64,000 nt of DNA from JANQSP01 sp965237565 (GCA_965237565.1 OZ250145.1:310001-374000), one strand, 5' to 3'; shown: positions 26,251 to 34,618, numbered from the stretch's first letter. Notes: generated by a model from the letters alone, not told the origin. Program-made: numbers and translations.

Positions 26251-27233
26251 AAAGAGAAACATCTTCTGTTCACTTCGATACAGCTTTATCCATTTTAAAA
26301 AAGGGAGGAGTGGTTGCCATTCCAACTGAAACTGTATATGGCCTAGCAGGGTCTGCTCTCAGCGAAGATGCTTTAAAAAAAATTTTCCAGATAAAAAAAA
26401 GACCATTTTTTAATCCTTTGATAGTTCACTGCTTTGGAGAAGAACAGATGCGTCTTTTTCACCAAGAAAAACATCCTCTACTGAGAAAGATGATCAACCA
26501 TTTTTGTCCCGGACCTTTAACTTTCGTACTAGACAAAACAAAGAAAGTGCATCCTTTTATCACAGCTGGCCACAAAAAAGTGGGATTAAGAATTCCTAAT
26601 CATCCACTCACTTTAACTTTGATAGAAAAAATGGGAACAGCACTTTGTGCACCCAGTGCCAATCTTTTTGGACAACTCAGCCCCACACAAGCAGAACATG
26701 TTTCTCATATTTTTGGGGAACAAGTTTTTATTTTGGATGGAGGCCCCTGCCAACTAGGAATTGAATCCACTGTGTTAGAGCCTGATTTTGAAAATAGGAG
26801 TTTTCGAATATTAAGACCCGGCTCTATTTCGAAAGAAGAGCTCCTGCGTTGGCTTAAAAAAGAAAATCTAAAAAACTGGGAAGTAAAGTACGCAAGCTCA
26901 TCCGCAAGTCCTGGCAATTTGAAACACCACTACCAACCTGAGGTTCCTCTCATTGTAATAGATCTCAAGAAGGGATTTTTTCCAGAAGAAAAGAAAATCG
27001 AGTCTTATCTTTCTAAGAAATTTCCAAAAAAAATATTCAAACAACTGTATTTAAAAAATTCACCAGAGATCACAGCTCGAACTCTCTATCAGGAGCTAAG
27101 AGTTTTCTCTCAAAATTCCTCTCACATCATCTACGTCTGCAAAAGACCGGAACAATCAAACGCTCACTGGAAAGCAATCTGGGACCGACTGGATAAAGCA
27201 TGCTCTCAAAGATTTCACTGGCCACCTATTTGA
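26247..27233 (+). CDS. tsaC: Threonylcarbamoyl-AMP synthase, Sua5 type
   Basis: This enzyme makes threonylcarbamoyl-AMP from threonine, bicarbonate and ATP, the first step in t6A37 tRNA modification; TsaD at 392-1459 uses the product. Residues 1-205 form the YrdC domain with VVAIPTETVYGLAG, KIFQIKKRPFFNPLIVH, RIPNHP, APSANLFGQLSPT and ESTVLEP. The remaining 120 residues correspond to the Sua5 C-terminal domain. The linker ends with SASPGNLKHHYQPEVPL, a typical Sua5 hinge motif. The symbol tsaC is used for function; sua5 is equally valid. It converges with ctaB across five bases. Confidence 0.92.
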   Translation: MKRETSSVHFDTALSILKKGGVVAIPTETVYGLAGSALSEDALKKIFQIKKRPFFNPLIVHCFGEEQMRLFHQEKHPLLRKMINHFCPGPLTFVLDKTKKVHPFITAGHKKVGLRIPNHPLTLTLIEKMGTALCAPSANLFGQLSPTQAEHVSHIFGEQVFILDGGPCQLGIESTVLEPDFENRSFRILRPGSISKEELLRWLKKENLKNWEVKYASSSASPGNLKHHYQPEVPLIVIDLKKGFFPEEKKIESYLSKKFPKKIFKQLYLKNSPEITARTLYQELRVFSQNSSHIIYVCKRPEQSNAHWKAIWDRLDKACSQRFHWPPI

Positions 27234-27238
27234 GATAG

Positions 27239-28144
27239 CTAAGGGAGGAATGGGTGAAGGGACCATGAATAAATCCAAAAGTCCCAAACTGGAGCCCAAA
27301 GAAAAATTAAAATACTGCCATTTAGCCATATAAAAAATTTTATTTTCCCCAGTTTTTTAGAAAATTTCACAAATTCTAAAAAGAGCTTTATACAAATGGG
27401 AATAATAACGAGTGCATAAATAAAATTCATAGGAAATAACAAAGGTGAGATCAAAACCAAACCAAGGTAAGAAAGTAAGTAAATGCCAATATAGTAAATT
27501 GTTTTGCTATCCCCCAAGCGAAGAGGCAAAACAGGCACACTAGCTAGTTGGTAATCTTTTTTATAATGTAAAGCCAATGACCAAAAGTGTGGCATTTGCC
27601 ATAAAAAAAGAATCAAAAATAGGTAAAGGGATTCTAGAGAAAAAATGGAAGAAGAAACCACCGAGTAACCGATCATTACTGGCAAGGCTCCGGGCAAAGC
27701 CCCAAGGACTGCTGCAAAGCTCAACGTTTTTTTCCAAAAAATCGTATAACAAATATTATAAAGCAAAAAGGCCAACAAGGCCAACAAGGCAGAAAGAGGA
27801 TTCAAAGCTAATAAAATTAACAGACCAAAAATGGTTTGAACAATCCCTAGAGAAAACGCTTGCAAGGTGGTCATTCTGCCAGATGGAATCGGGCGGTTTT
27901 TCGTTCGATTCATTAAAGAATCTAGACGCCACTCATAAACTTGGTTGATTGCAAAACTTCCACTCATTACAAAATACAGTCCAACCATTAAGTACAAAAG
28001 AGGGAAAGAGACAGAAAAAAATACCGGAGCAGTTTCTAACTTGAGGGCCAAGGAATAGCCTGCCCAAGCACTGATTAGGGCAAATAGGGAGATTCTCCAT
28101 TTGGTTAATCGTAAATAATCAAAAAAGAAGGTAAATCCTTTCAT
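27239..28144 (-). CDS. ctaB: Protoheme IX farnesyltransferase CtaB (heme O synthase)
   Basis: CtaB farnesylates heme B to heme O for the cytochrome oxidase active site. It is a 301-residue polytopic membrane enzyme with about eight or nine helices. The prenyl-diphosphate-binding loop is NQVYEWRLDSLMNRTKNRPIPSG, where the first aspartate of the usual N-x3-D-x2-D pattern is replaced by glutamate. The second conserved region is YTIFWKKTLSFAAVLGALPGALPVMIGY. No heme A synthase (ctaA) is in the window, so heme A formation cannot be judged. It is the last gene of the oxidase operon and overlaps ctaF by four bases. Confidence 0.93.
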   Translation of the reverse strand: MKGFTFFFDYLRLTKWRISLFALISAWAGYSLALKLETAPVFFSVSFPLLYLMVGLYFVMSGSFAINQVYEWRLDSLMNRTKNRPIPSGRMTTLQAFSLGIVQTIFGLLILLALNPLSALLALLAFLLYNICYTIFWKKTLSFAAVLGALPGALPVMIGYSVVSSSIFSLESLYLFLILFLWQMPHFWSLALHYKKDYQLASVPVLPLRLGDSKTIYYIGIYLLSYLGLVLISPLLFPMNFIYALVIIPICIKLFLEFVKFSKKLGKIKFFIWLNGSILIFLWAPVWDFWIYSWSLHPFLP

Positions 28145-28443
28145 ACTAGAGGACTCTCTGGAATACGAGTCAGAATATCCAGTTCACAGATTAAAAATAT
28201 AATCACTAGAAAGAATACCCCAGTTAAAAAGATCACCAAAAAAAATTTGTCGTCATATTTAAGATGCATAAAAAACAACAACACCAAACTTGCTTTGATG
28301 GTTGCAATACCCATAGCAATAAACACATTGACCACGCCAAAGTCTACCTGAGCTATCAGCACAGTCATAGCCGTTAGAAACAACAAGACGGCTAAAACCT
28401 TACTATAAACTTTTAAGGATAAAGTATCATGTTCTGCGTTCAT
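28141..28443 (-). CDS. ctaF: Cytochrome c oxidase subunit IV (CtaF/COX4_pro-like)
   Basis: This 100-residue protein has three predicted transmembrane helices and the arrangement of bacterial prokaryotic COX4. Helix 2 contains VFIAMGIATIKASLVLLFFMHLKYDDKF, the conserved KASLVxxFFMHLKY block of this subunit. It is an accessory subunit thought to stabilise CuB-site assembly. The start sits in the second copy of a 22-base duplication shared with the ctaE stop region. The end overlaps ctaB by four bases. Confidence 0.9.
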   Translation of the reverse strand: MNAEHDTLSLKVYSKVLAVLLFLTAMTVLIAQVDFGVVNVFIAMGIATIKASLVLLFFMHLKYDDKFFLVIFLTGVFFLVIIFLICELDILTRIPESPLV

Positions 28444-28475
28444 TCCACCAAATCGCTCCGTTCATTCCACCAAAT
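28437..28475. repeat. 22-bp-period duplication at the ctaE stop / ctaF start
   Basis: CGTTCATTCCACCAAAT is present at 28437-28453 and 28459-28475. On the coding strand each copy reads ATTTGGTGGAATGAACG. The upstream copy supplies the ctaE stop (TGA) and the downstream copy supplies the ctaF ATG. A single ancestral copy would have given the common ATGA stop/start overlap. Confidence 0.75.
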
Positions 28476-29112
28476 ACAAGAGAGGAAAAAGATAAATCCA
28501 GATCAAATCCACCAAGTGCCAAAAAAGCCCTACACATTCCAATGGAGTATAATAAGAGGACCCAAATTCTTTCTTGTAGGAACGAAAAATAAGCCACGCA
28601 ATCAAACCCATGCCGATCAAAACGTGAAAGCCATGCAATCCGGTCATACAATAATAAAAAGAAAAATAGAGAGGCAGGTCGGCTAAGACTGGTTGTTGTG
28701 TATAAGAAAAAAACAGTCCGGGTGCTAAACCAATCTCCAGTTTATGGGAATATTCAATATATTTGACTCCCATAAAAATAAGCCCGCAAAAAAAAGTTAC
28801 CCATAAATTGAGAATGGATTTTTTTCTTTCTCCTTTTCGAGCGAAATAGATGCTAGCTACCATGGTGAATGAGCTAAACAAAAGAACAACCGTGTTGATC
28901 GCTCCCAATTGCCAGTCCAAAAATTGGGACCCTTCTAAAAAAACATCTGGATACATTCGGTGGTAGATGGCATAGGCCACAAACAGGCCACCAAACATGA
29001 CAATTTCTGTACATAAAAAAAGCCAAATTCCTAGCTTGCTAGCCTCAAATTCCTGCTTCGCACTCTCAAAGTGATGAGCAGGATGATGAATAGAAGAATC
29101 AACTGTACTCAT
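28462..29112 (-). CDS. ctaE: Cytochrome c oxidase subunit III
   Basis: This 216-residue membrane protein belongs to the short, five-helix subunit III family of caa3-type oxidases. Evidence includes SKLGIWLFLCTEIVMFGGLF in the first helix, GAINTVVLLFSSFTMVAS, YFSFYYCMTGLHGFHVLIGM (the conserved histidine-rich segment) and a terminal VGLFWHLVDLIWIYLFPLLYL. It supports subunit I and proton uptake. Its start overlaps the ctaD end by 14 bases. Confidence 0.94.
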   Translation of the reverse strand: MSTVDSSIHHPAHHFESAKQEFEASKLGIWLFLCTEIVMFGGLFVAYAIYHRMYPDVFLEGSQFLDWQLGAINTVVLLFSSFTMVASIYFARKGERKKSILNLWVTFFCGLIFMGVKYIEYSHKLEIGLAPGLFFSYTQQPVLADLPLYFSFYYCMTGLHGFHVLIGMGLIAWLIFRSYKKEFGSSYYTPLECVGLFWHLVDLIWIYLFPLLYLVE

Positions 29113-30670
29113 AAGGCCTTTTTGTCACAACGGGAGTTTTATGAAAATTTTCTGTGGGAGGAGGGGAATCTGTTTGCCATTCTAAAGTAGTCCCTCCCCA
29201 AGGATTGGGTCCTGCCTTTTTCCCTCGAAAGATGGCAAAAACGATAACAAAGAAAGAAATAAAAAATCCCAAACCGATGATCCAAGAGCCAATCGTTGAA
29301 AGTTGATTGAGCGGTTCATAAGGTGCAACGTAATCGTGATAGCGACGAGGCATTCCCTTTAAACCCAGTATGAATTGCGGAAAAAAAGTTATATTAAAAC
29401 CGACAAAAATGAGGACAAAAGTAACTCGTCCCCAAAATTCGTTATAGAGCCGGCCAAACATCTTGGGGAGCCAATAATACACACCAGCCATGATGGCCAT
29501 CAAAGTCCCTCCCACCATCACATAATGGAAATGAGCCACCACAAAATACGTATCATGCACATGAACATCAAAAGCCAAAGAAGCCAACATGATCCCCGTT
29601 ACGCCTCCAATCACAAAAAGAAACAAGAAACCATTGGCATAGAGCATGGGGGAGTCAAACCTGATCGAACCCTTGTACATTGTTGCAACCCAGTTAAACA
29701 CTTTGACTGCCGTTGGAACTCCCACCAACATGGTGAGAAAAGAAAAAAGAACTCCAGCCCATTCCGACTGCCCGCTTACAAACATATGATGTCCCCAAAC
29801 AAAAAAGCTCACCATAGCAATCCCCACGCTAGACCAAGCAATCGCTTTGTAACCAAAGATGGTTTTTCTGGAAAAAGTCGTGATAACTTCACTGATGATG
29901 CCCATAGCGGGAAGAATCATGATGTAGACAGCTGGATGAGAGTAAAACCAAAAAAAATGTTGGAACAAGATGGGATCTCCTCCCAGTTTGGGATCGAAAA
30001 TTCCCACTCCTAAGATTCTTTCTGCAAATAACAACAAAACAGTAATTGCTAGAATGGGTGTTGCTAACACCTGAATGATTGCAGTGGAATAAATAGCCCA
30101 CACAAAAAGAGGCATTTTAAAAAATCCCATTCCTTTTGCCTTCAATTTGTGAACGGTTACGATAAAGTTCACGCCGGTTAAAATAGAAGAAAATCCCATA
30201 ATAAAAACGCCGAGAACTGCCCAAGTAGTGCCTGTGTTAGTTCGAATACTGTAGGGAGTGTAAAAGGTCCAACCAGTATCTATTCCATTAAAAAATATAG
30301 AGCAAAGGGCCACTATCATTCCGATAACTAAACAATACCAAGATAGTAAATTGACTCTCGGAAAAGCCACATCTTTGGCACCAATTTGAAGAGGAAGAAA
30401 AAAATTCCCTAAGGAGGCTGGTATCCCTGGAATGATCACCATAAATACCATAATGACTCCGTGAAAAGTCATAAATTGGTTATAAGTTCCTGCTGAGACA
30501 AAAGTATCGCCTACTTTAAAAAGTTCCAATCGCAACAAAAGCGCAAACACTCCTCCCACCAAAAAGAAAAAAGACACCGTAATCATATACAGCAAACCAA
30601 TGCGTTTATGATCTAGAGTGAAGAACCAAGAGGCCAAACCTTTTTTATCTAAATAACTTTCTGTGTTCAT
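29099..30670 (-). CDS. ctaD: Cytochrome c oxidase subunit I (heme-copper oxidase, A2 type)
   Basis: The 523-residue catalytic subunit has twelve helices. The low-spin heme histidine is in YNQFMTFHGVIMVF. The CuB histidine and cross-linked tyrosine lie in FWFYSHPAVYIMILPAMG. The two further CuB histidines are in VWGHHMFVSG, and the heme ligands are in DTYFVVAHFHYVMVGG. The D-channel glutamate of type A1 enzymes is absent: the motif is YSHPAVY instead of GHPEVY, which defines the A2 subfamily of heme-copper oxidases. Those enzymes still pump protons through an alternative tyrosine-serine pair. It is coded between ctaC (five bases) and ctaE. Confidence 0.96.
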   Translation of the reverse strand: MNTESYLDKKGLASWFFTLDHKRIGLLYMITVSFFFLVGGVFALLLRLELFKVGDTFVSAGTYNQFMTFHGVIMVFMVIIPGIPASLGNFFLPLQIGAKDVAFPRVNLLSWYCLVIGMIVALCSIFFNGIDTGWTFYTPYSIRTNTGTTWAVLGVFIMGFSSILTGVNFIVTVHKLKAKGMGFFKMPLFVWAIYSTAIIQVLATPILAITVLLLFAERILGVGIFDPKLGGDPILFQHFFWFYSHPAVYIMILPAMGIISEVITTFSRKTIFGYKAIAWSSVGIAMVSFFVWGHHMFVSGQSEWAGVLFSFLTMLVGVPTAVKVFNWVATMYKGSIRFDSPMLYANGFLFLFVIGGVTGIMLASLAFDVHVHDTYFVVAHFHYVMVGGTLMAIMAGVYYWLPKMFGRLYNEFWGRVTFVLIFVGFNITFFPQFILGLKGMPRRYHDYVAPYEPLNQLSTIGSWIIGLGFFISFFVIVFAIFRGKKAGPNPWGGTTLEWQTDSPPPTENFHKTPVVTKRPYEYS

Positions 30671-30674
30671 TTTT

Positions 30675-31637
30675 TTATTTCTCTCCCTTTAATGATTTAA
30701 TATATTCCACCAAACCTGTCAGTTCCTCTTCCTTTAAAAGCCCAGCAAAAGGAGTCATTTGATTCGGATAGCTTTTCACAACTTTCGCGGAGGGATTTAA
30801 AATAGATTCACGTATATATGCCTCATTTGCTATTTCAGGACTAGCTTTCTCAAATTCCCTTTCGGATTTAAAAAGACTAGCCAATCCGGGACCAATCATT
30901 CTTTGGCTAGTGGTTTTATGGCAAGCAGTGCAACGGCCTTGAAAAACTTTCTCTCCAATCTGCACCAAATTCATTCCTTTGTAAGGGTCTGTGGCAAGCC
31001 AATGTTCCCACTCACTCAATGCCATCACTTTCACCTTGGCAAGCATTGTAGAATGTCCAGTTCCACAAAATTCTGCACAAAAAACATGAAATCGGCCCTT
31101 TTTGTTGGGAGTAAAAAACAAGCTTGTATAAGTGCCGGGAACCACATCTTGCTTGATACGAAAAGAAGGCACAAAAAAACTATGGATCACATCTCTCGAA
31201 GTCATGATCAACTTTACCGGCCGATTGATCGGAACATAAAGCACACCAGAACTTTTTCTTCCATTTTTGTAAACAAAATCCCAGTTCCACATTTGGGCAT
31301 ATACGTACACTTCCAAAGCTCCCTTAAGGGGGTGTCGCATTTTGCTATAAAGCAACCAGCCCCAAGCAAAAATAAATATAAAAATGAGAAAAGGAATAAA
31401 ACTCCACAAAAACTCTAATCCCCGATGATGGGTGATCCTTGGAGTTTGTTCTCCTTCTTTTTTTCTTCTAAAAACGATTGAAAAATAAACAAACCCTCCG
31501 ATGATGAGAAGGGAGGCGACTAAACTCACACTCACTAAAAATTCAATCAATCGATCTACATCAGAGGCAAACTGAGTGCCTGCTGGGGGAAGTAAATGGT
31601 TTCTTATTTGATCAATGAAGTGCTTGAACATGGTCAA
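30675..31637 (-). CDS. ctaC: Cytochrome c oxidase subunit II with fused cytochrome c (caa3 type)
   Basis: The 320-residue protein has two N-terminal transmembrane helices (about 28-52 and 75-95) and a periplasmic CuA domain with CAEFCGTGHSTM for the dinuclear copper site. DVIHSFFVPSFRIKQDVVPG supplies the other CuA ligand. A C-terminal cytochrome c domain with one CTACHK heme-binding motif and methionine ligand in NQMTPFAGLL makes it a caa3-type subunit that accepts electrons directly. The signal-like N terminus is the first membrane helix. The start overlaps sco by four bases. Confidence 0.95.
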   Translation of the reverse strand: MTMFKHFIDQIRNHLLPPAGTQFASDVDRLIEFLVSVSLVASLLIIGGFVYFSIVFRRKKEGEQTPRITHHRGLEFLWSFIPFLIFIFIFAWGWLLYSKMRHPLKGALEVYVYAQMWNWDFVYKNGRKSSGVLYVPINRPVKLIMTSRDVIHSFFVPSFRIKQDVVPGTYTSLFFTPNKKGRFHVFCAEFCGTGHSTMLAKVKVMALSEWEHWLATDPYKGMNLVQIGEKVFQGRCTACHKTTSQRMIGPGLASLFKSEREFEKASPEIANEAYIRESILNPSAKVVKSYPNQMTPFAGLLKEEELTGLVEYIKSLKGEK

Positions 31638-32479
31638 ACACCTTTTTTTGATTTCTTATTTTCTCTTAACCAAACCGGAAGGAGAAAAACAAAAAGGGAG
31701 AAAATAGTAAAAATTCCAGCTCCTCTCATAATATTGTATGCGTACCAAGAATAACGAGCTTGTCGAGGATCAAATTGAAAACAAAACAAAATAATACGAT
31801 CCATCACAGAGCCGATTTGTCCTTTGCTTGCTTCCACTAGGGAAAGTCTCAACGTTTTTGCTTCAAATTCCACCCCATAAAGATACCGAGAAATTTTTCC
31901 CGAGGGAGTTAGAATATAGGCCACTGGCAAGTGAGCAAATATTTTTTGTTTGTCATCCCATCGAAATCGAAACCCCAATTGATTGCTCACAGACAAAATA
32001 TTTTTTTCTTTACCAGTTAAAAAAGACCAATTCTTCTCTGGGAAGGAATATTTTTTCATATAATTTTCCTTTTTTTTCTTAGCTAGAGCAGGTGTTTCAT
32101 TCGCATCCATACTCAGCACGACCACTTTAAACTTTTCTTTAAACTCTTGAGGCAATTGACCAACAGCCTCTCCCAAACCACTTAGGTGCAGACCACACAA
32201 ATTGGGACAATCGTAGTAAACAATGCTCATTAAAACAGGCCGATCAGGCTGAAAAAATTGAGACAGTTGAACTTCTTTCCCTTTTTCATCAGTAAACCGA
32301 AGATGTAAATCCAAAAAATCACCTATTTTTTCTTCTATCTTTATGCCCTTTAGTTCCTCTGGAATGTTTTCGGCTGAAAAAGTTCTCTTTGGTTCATAGG
32401 CATGAACCATCAAAGGGAAAAAAACAAAAAAAACTTTACTGAGCAGTCTGAAAAAACTGTTCCAATTTTTTCTCATCAT
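31634..32479 (-). CDS. SCO1/SenC copper chaperone with C-terminal membrane helix
   Basis: SCO proteins deliver copper to the CuA site of subunit II. The 281-residue protein has an N-terminal signal segment, a thioredoxin-fold domain with the copper-binding DCPNLCG (CxxxC) and the conserved histidine in FAHLPVAYILTPSG. A C-terminal hydrophobic helix (about 246-268) is unusual: many SCO proteins are anchored at the N terminus instead. It precedes ctaC with a four-base overlap, consistent with cotranslational assembly. The 5' end overlaps the cytochrome c gene by 44 bases. Confidence 0.92.
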   Translation of the reverse strand: MMRKNWNSFFRLLSKVFFVFFPLMVHAYEPKRTFSAENIPEELKGIKIEEKIGDFLDLHLRFTDEKGKEVQLSQFFQPDRPVLMSIVYYDCPNLCGLHLSGLGEAVGQLPQEFKEKFKVVVLSMDANETPALAKKKKENYMKKYSFPEKNWSFLTGKEKNILSVSNQLGFRFRWDDKQKIFAHLPVAYILTPSGKISRYLYGVEFEAKTLRLSLVEASKGQIGSVMDRIILFCFQFDPRQARYSWYAYNIMRGAGIFTIFSLFVFLLPVWLRENKKSKKGV

Positions 32480-32978
32480 CTTTTACCTTATTTTTTGTGA
32501 TAGAACGAATATAATGCACCAAAGCCCAACGATCCAACTTGGATAGATAAGAAAAAGATACCATTGATGTCCCAGAAATCCCCTGAACTAAAGTCTTATA
32601 AAGAGCTATGGAACTTCCTCCTTTTTTCCATTTTCCTTCCACGAGGTTGCGAGGGGGAGGTTGTAAACCTTTCGCCACTATCCCGTCACCCAGACCTTTG
32701 TTCCCATGACAAGAGGCACAGGATGTCTGATACAACTTTTCCCCATAAAGCACCAATTCAGGCTGAAAACGCCAATAATCCTTAATTTTAGAAAGGTCTA
32801 TGCTCTCATCCCCTTTTTCATTCATAGCTTGCAGGCTAGAAGTCTTTACTTCTTCAAGATCTACGGCTGGGGAAAAATAAACGATATAAAAAAACCAAAC
32901 AAAACTAAAAGAAACAGTTCCCAACAAAATCACAAGACCAAGCTTGTTTTGTTTTTCTCGGTCCTCGTTTTGTTTCAC
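32436..32978 (-). CDS. Membrane-anchored monoheme cytochrome c
   Basis: From the GTG at 32976-32978, which has GGAG six bases upstream, the product is 180 residues. It has one N-terminal transmembrane helix (about 13-36) and a periplasmic class I cytochrome c domain with CASCHGNKGLGDG (heme-binding CxxCH) and a methionine ligand in GTSMVSFSYL. It resembles the small cytochrome subunits that accompany caa3 oxidases or alternative complex III. It heads the oxidase operon. The region upstream contains another in-frame-after-one-base-shift start at 33040 with GGGGG, separated by a T9 run (see findings). Confidence 0.85.
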   Translation of the reverse strand: MKQNEDREKQNKLGLVILLGTVSFSFVWFFYIVYFSPAVDLEEVKTSSLQAMNEKGDESIDLSKIKDYWRFQPELVLYGEKLYQTSCASCHGNKGLGDGIVAKGLQPPPRNLVEGKWKKGGSSIALYKTLVQGISGTSMVSFSYLSKLDRWALVHYIRSITKNKVKDDEKKLEQFFQTAQ

Positions 32979-33154
32979 TTGGTTCTCCAAAAAAAAACAT
33001 CGCCAACGACTTCATCAACTAGTTTTCTAGGTCTTCCCATGTTTACCCCCTGAGTGCAAGCTGGTTTTTTGACGCTTAAATCGACGTATCATTACCTAGA
33101 TCGACATATTTTACTTAGAAAGAATATAGTATTTCCAAGCGAGAAAAAACTGTA

Positions 33155-33160
33155 TATAAT
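33155..33160 (+). promoter_or_regulatory. TATAAT -10 box just before the BamE-like gene
   Basis: A perfect TATAAT ends seven bases before the ATG at 33168. If used, transcription would begin at or next to the start codon, giving a leaderless mRNA. TTCCAA, 17 bases further upstream, is a poor -35 box. Confidence 0.35.
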
Positions 33161-33167
33161 AATCTGC

Positions 33168-33566
33168 ATGCGTTTTGTTTTGTTATTTCTCCTCTTTCTT
33201 TCTTCTTGTATCAGCACTCGTGCGGGCTTGCAAAGAGTTCAAGTCGGCTTCACCAAAAAGGAAGTCTTCAATGAAATCGGACGACCAGAGAAAGTGCGAA
33301 GGATAAAGGGTGTAGATCGCTGGCTTTATAAATTCAAACTAAACTCCCAAAAACACACAAGAGAGATTTTTTTTGAAGAGGGGAGAGTTCTAAAAATTGG
33401 GCCATTGACTCCTTATCCTAACTACTATCGAAAAATGGAGGAAGCGGAAACTATTGAGGAGTATGAGCAAAATGCGAACTTTTACCGGCGACAAAAAGAG
33501 GCCGGATTTAGAAAAATTAATTCTTTAAGCGAGCCCAAAATTGCAAAGAAGCTAAAGAAAAAATAA
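33168..33566 (+). CDS. BamE/SmpA-OmlA-like lipoprotein
   Basis: From the ATG at 33168 this 132-residue lipoprotein has a signal peptide and lipobox (FLSSC). A small domain comes next with VQVGFTKKEVFNEIGRPEK, which matches the SmpA/OmlA motif (G-x-T-x2-E-V-x3-G-x-P) found in BamE and related outer-membrane assembly factors. Following strands end in DRWLYKF and REIFFEEGRVLKI. A C-terminal charged helical tail is extra. A longer upstream frame without a signal peptide at its start is not credible. The gene is alone, divergent from the oxidase operon, and convergent with the zinc-ribbon gene. Confidence 0.72.
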   Translation: MRFVLLFLLFLSSCISTRAGLQRVQVGFTKKEVFNEIGRPEKVRRIKGVDRWLYKFKLNSQKHTREIFFEEGRVLKIGPLTPYPNYYRKMEEAETIEEYEQNANFYRRQKEAGFRKINSLSEPKIAKKLKKK

Positions 33567-33640
33567 TCGATTCTTGACCTGCCTACTAGCACGATATGGA
33601 ACCTAGCGAAAACATTGCGTCTTTATACATTCCCACTGTC

Positions 33641-34618
33641 TCATTTATCTTGGTCTGAAGTGTTTGTGCTGGGTGCTTGGGAGGAAGAAGACAAGGCGGT
33701 GTATTGCTTCCAAGAAAGCTGAACGGACAAACGAGAAATTTCAGAAATCAAGGAAACAACTTTTATGGGATGTAAATTTTTAATCCACAAGTTTCCATCT
33801 TTTTGTTGTCGGTAAATTTCCTTTCCATCCCAGTTAAAACGAGAGTCCTCCAAAATAAATAATATCTGCTCCTCTATTTCACTAGAATCTATCCCTTCAA
33901 TAAGGAGGTCATAGCGCAAAAAACCCTTGCTGGAGATGGATTCTGAATTGCCGTAATTTTCAACATCTGAGAAATCCTGAGGCTTTGGTTCTGAAAGAGC
34001 TTCTTCTGCTCCCTGAGAGTGCAAAACCTCTAGTTGAGGAGATTGCATTTGTTGTTCTGAAGGAGAATCAGTCACCACCGAAGGACCTTCCTCAGTAGGC
34101 CCTTTAGCTTCTTGTTCCGAACTATGTTGTTCTGAAGGAGAATCAGTCACCACCGAAGGACCTTCCTCAGTAGGCCCTTTAGCTTCTTGTTCCGAACTAT
34201 GTTGTTCTGAAGGAGAATCAGTCACCACCGAAGGACCTTCCTCAGTAGGCCCTTTAGCTTCTTGTTCCGAACTATGTTGTTCTGAAGGAGAATCAGTCAC
34301 CACCGAAGGACCTTCCTCAGTAGGCCCTTTAGCTTCTAAAAAAGAAGAAGATTCATCATCATTTTCGGCAAAACCCTCATCAACTTGCGCCGAAAAAGGA
34401 GCCTTGGAGGCTTCGTCTTTTACCAAGGAAGGATGCTCCAAAGGCTCAACCTGTGAAGAAGAAGTTTTGGAAGGTCCAGAAGCTTGTTGAATGACTTCGA
34501 AAGAATTGTTTTCCCATTTGAGAACTGACTGGCAGTGAGGACACTCACAAAGACCATCCAGTGCACTTTCTGGATAAAATTCAAAAGCTTTGTGACAGCA
34601 AGGACAAGGAGAGTTCAT
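33641..34618 (-). CDS. Zinc-ribbon protein with perfect 25-residue repeats
   Basis: The 325-residue protein starts with a zinc-ribbon of the MJ0042/zf type (two CPxC-like pairs: CPCC near residue 4 and CPHC near residue 26). A long, disordered acidic segment follows. It contains about four 25-residue repeats starting EAKGPTEEGPSVV, identical at DNA level. A folded C-terminal region (about 235-320) has FLRYDLLIEGIDSSEIEEQ and LWIKNLHPIKVVSLISEISRL. The ATG overlaps the secA stop by four bases, suggesting coupled expression. I do not recognise the C-terminal domain. It is probably a cytoplasmic regulator or adaptor. Confidence 0.7.
   Translation of the reverse strand: MNSPCPCCHKAFEFYPESALDGLCECPHCQSVLKWENNSFEVIQQASGPSKTSSSQVEPLEHPSLVKDEASKAPFSAQVDEGFAENDDESSSFLEAKGPTEEGPSVVTDSPSEQHSSEQEAKGPTEEGPSVVTDSPSEQHSSEQEAKGPTEEGPSVVTDSPSEQHSSEQEAKGPTEEGPSVVTDSPSEQQMQSPQLEVLHSQGAEEALSEPKPQDFSDVENYGNSESISSKGFLRYDLLIEGIDSSEIEEQILFILEDSRFNWDGKEIYRQQKDGNLWIKNLHPIKVVSLISEISRLSVQLSWKQYTALSSSSQAPSTNTSDQDK
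34052..34337. repeat. 75-bp perfect tandem repeat, about 3.8 copies, inside a gene
   Basis: The copies begin at 34052, 34127, 34202 and 34277, each with TTGTTCTGAAGGAG at the start. I found no mismatch between them; the last lacks its final part. The period is 25 codons, so gains or losses of units keep the reading frame. Confidence 0.95.

Noticed and set aside
29375..30013. 212-codon plus-strand open frame
   Set aside because: It is antisense to the conserved ctaD; its composition (many H, K, S) is what the complement of a membrane-protein gene gives.
34052..34337. Possible CRISPR array
   Set aside because: The repeat is 75 bases without spacers and lies in frame in a protein-coding gene.
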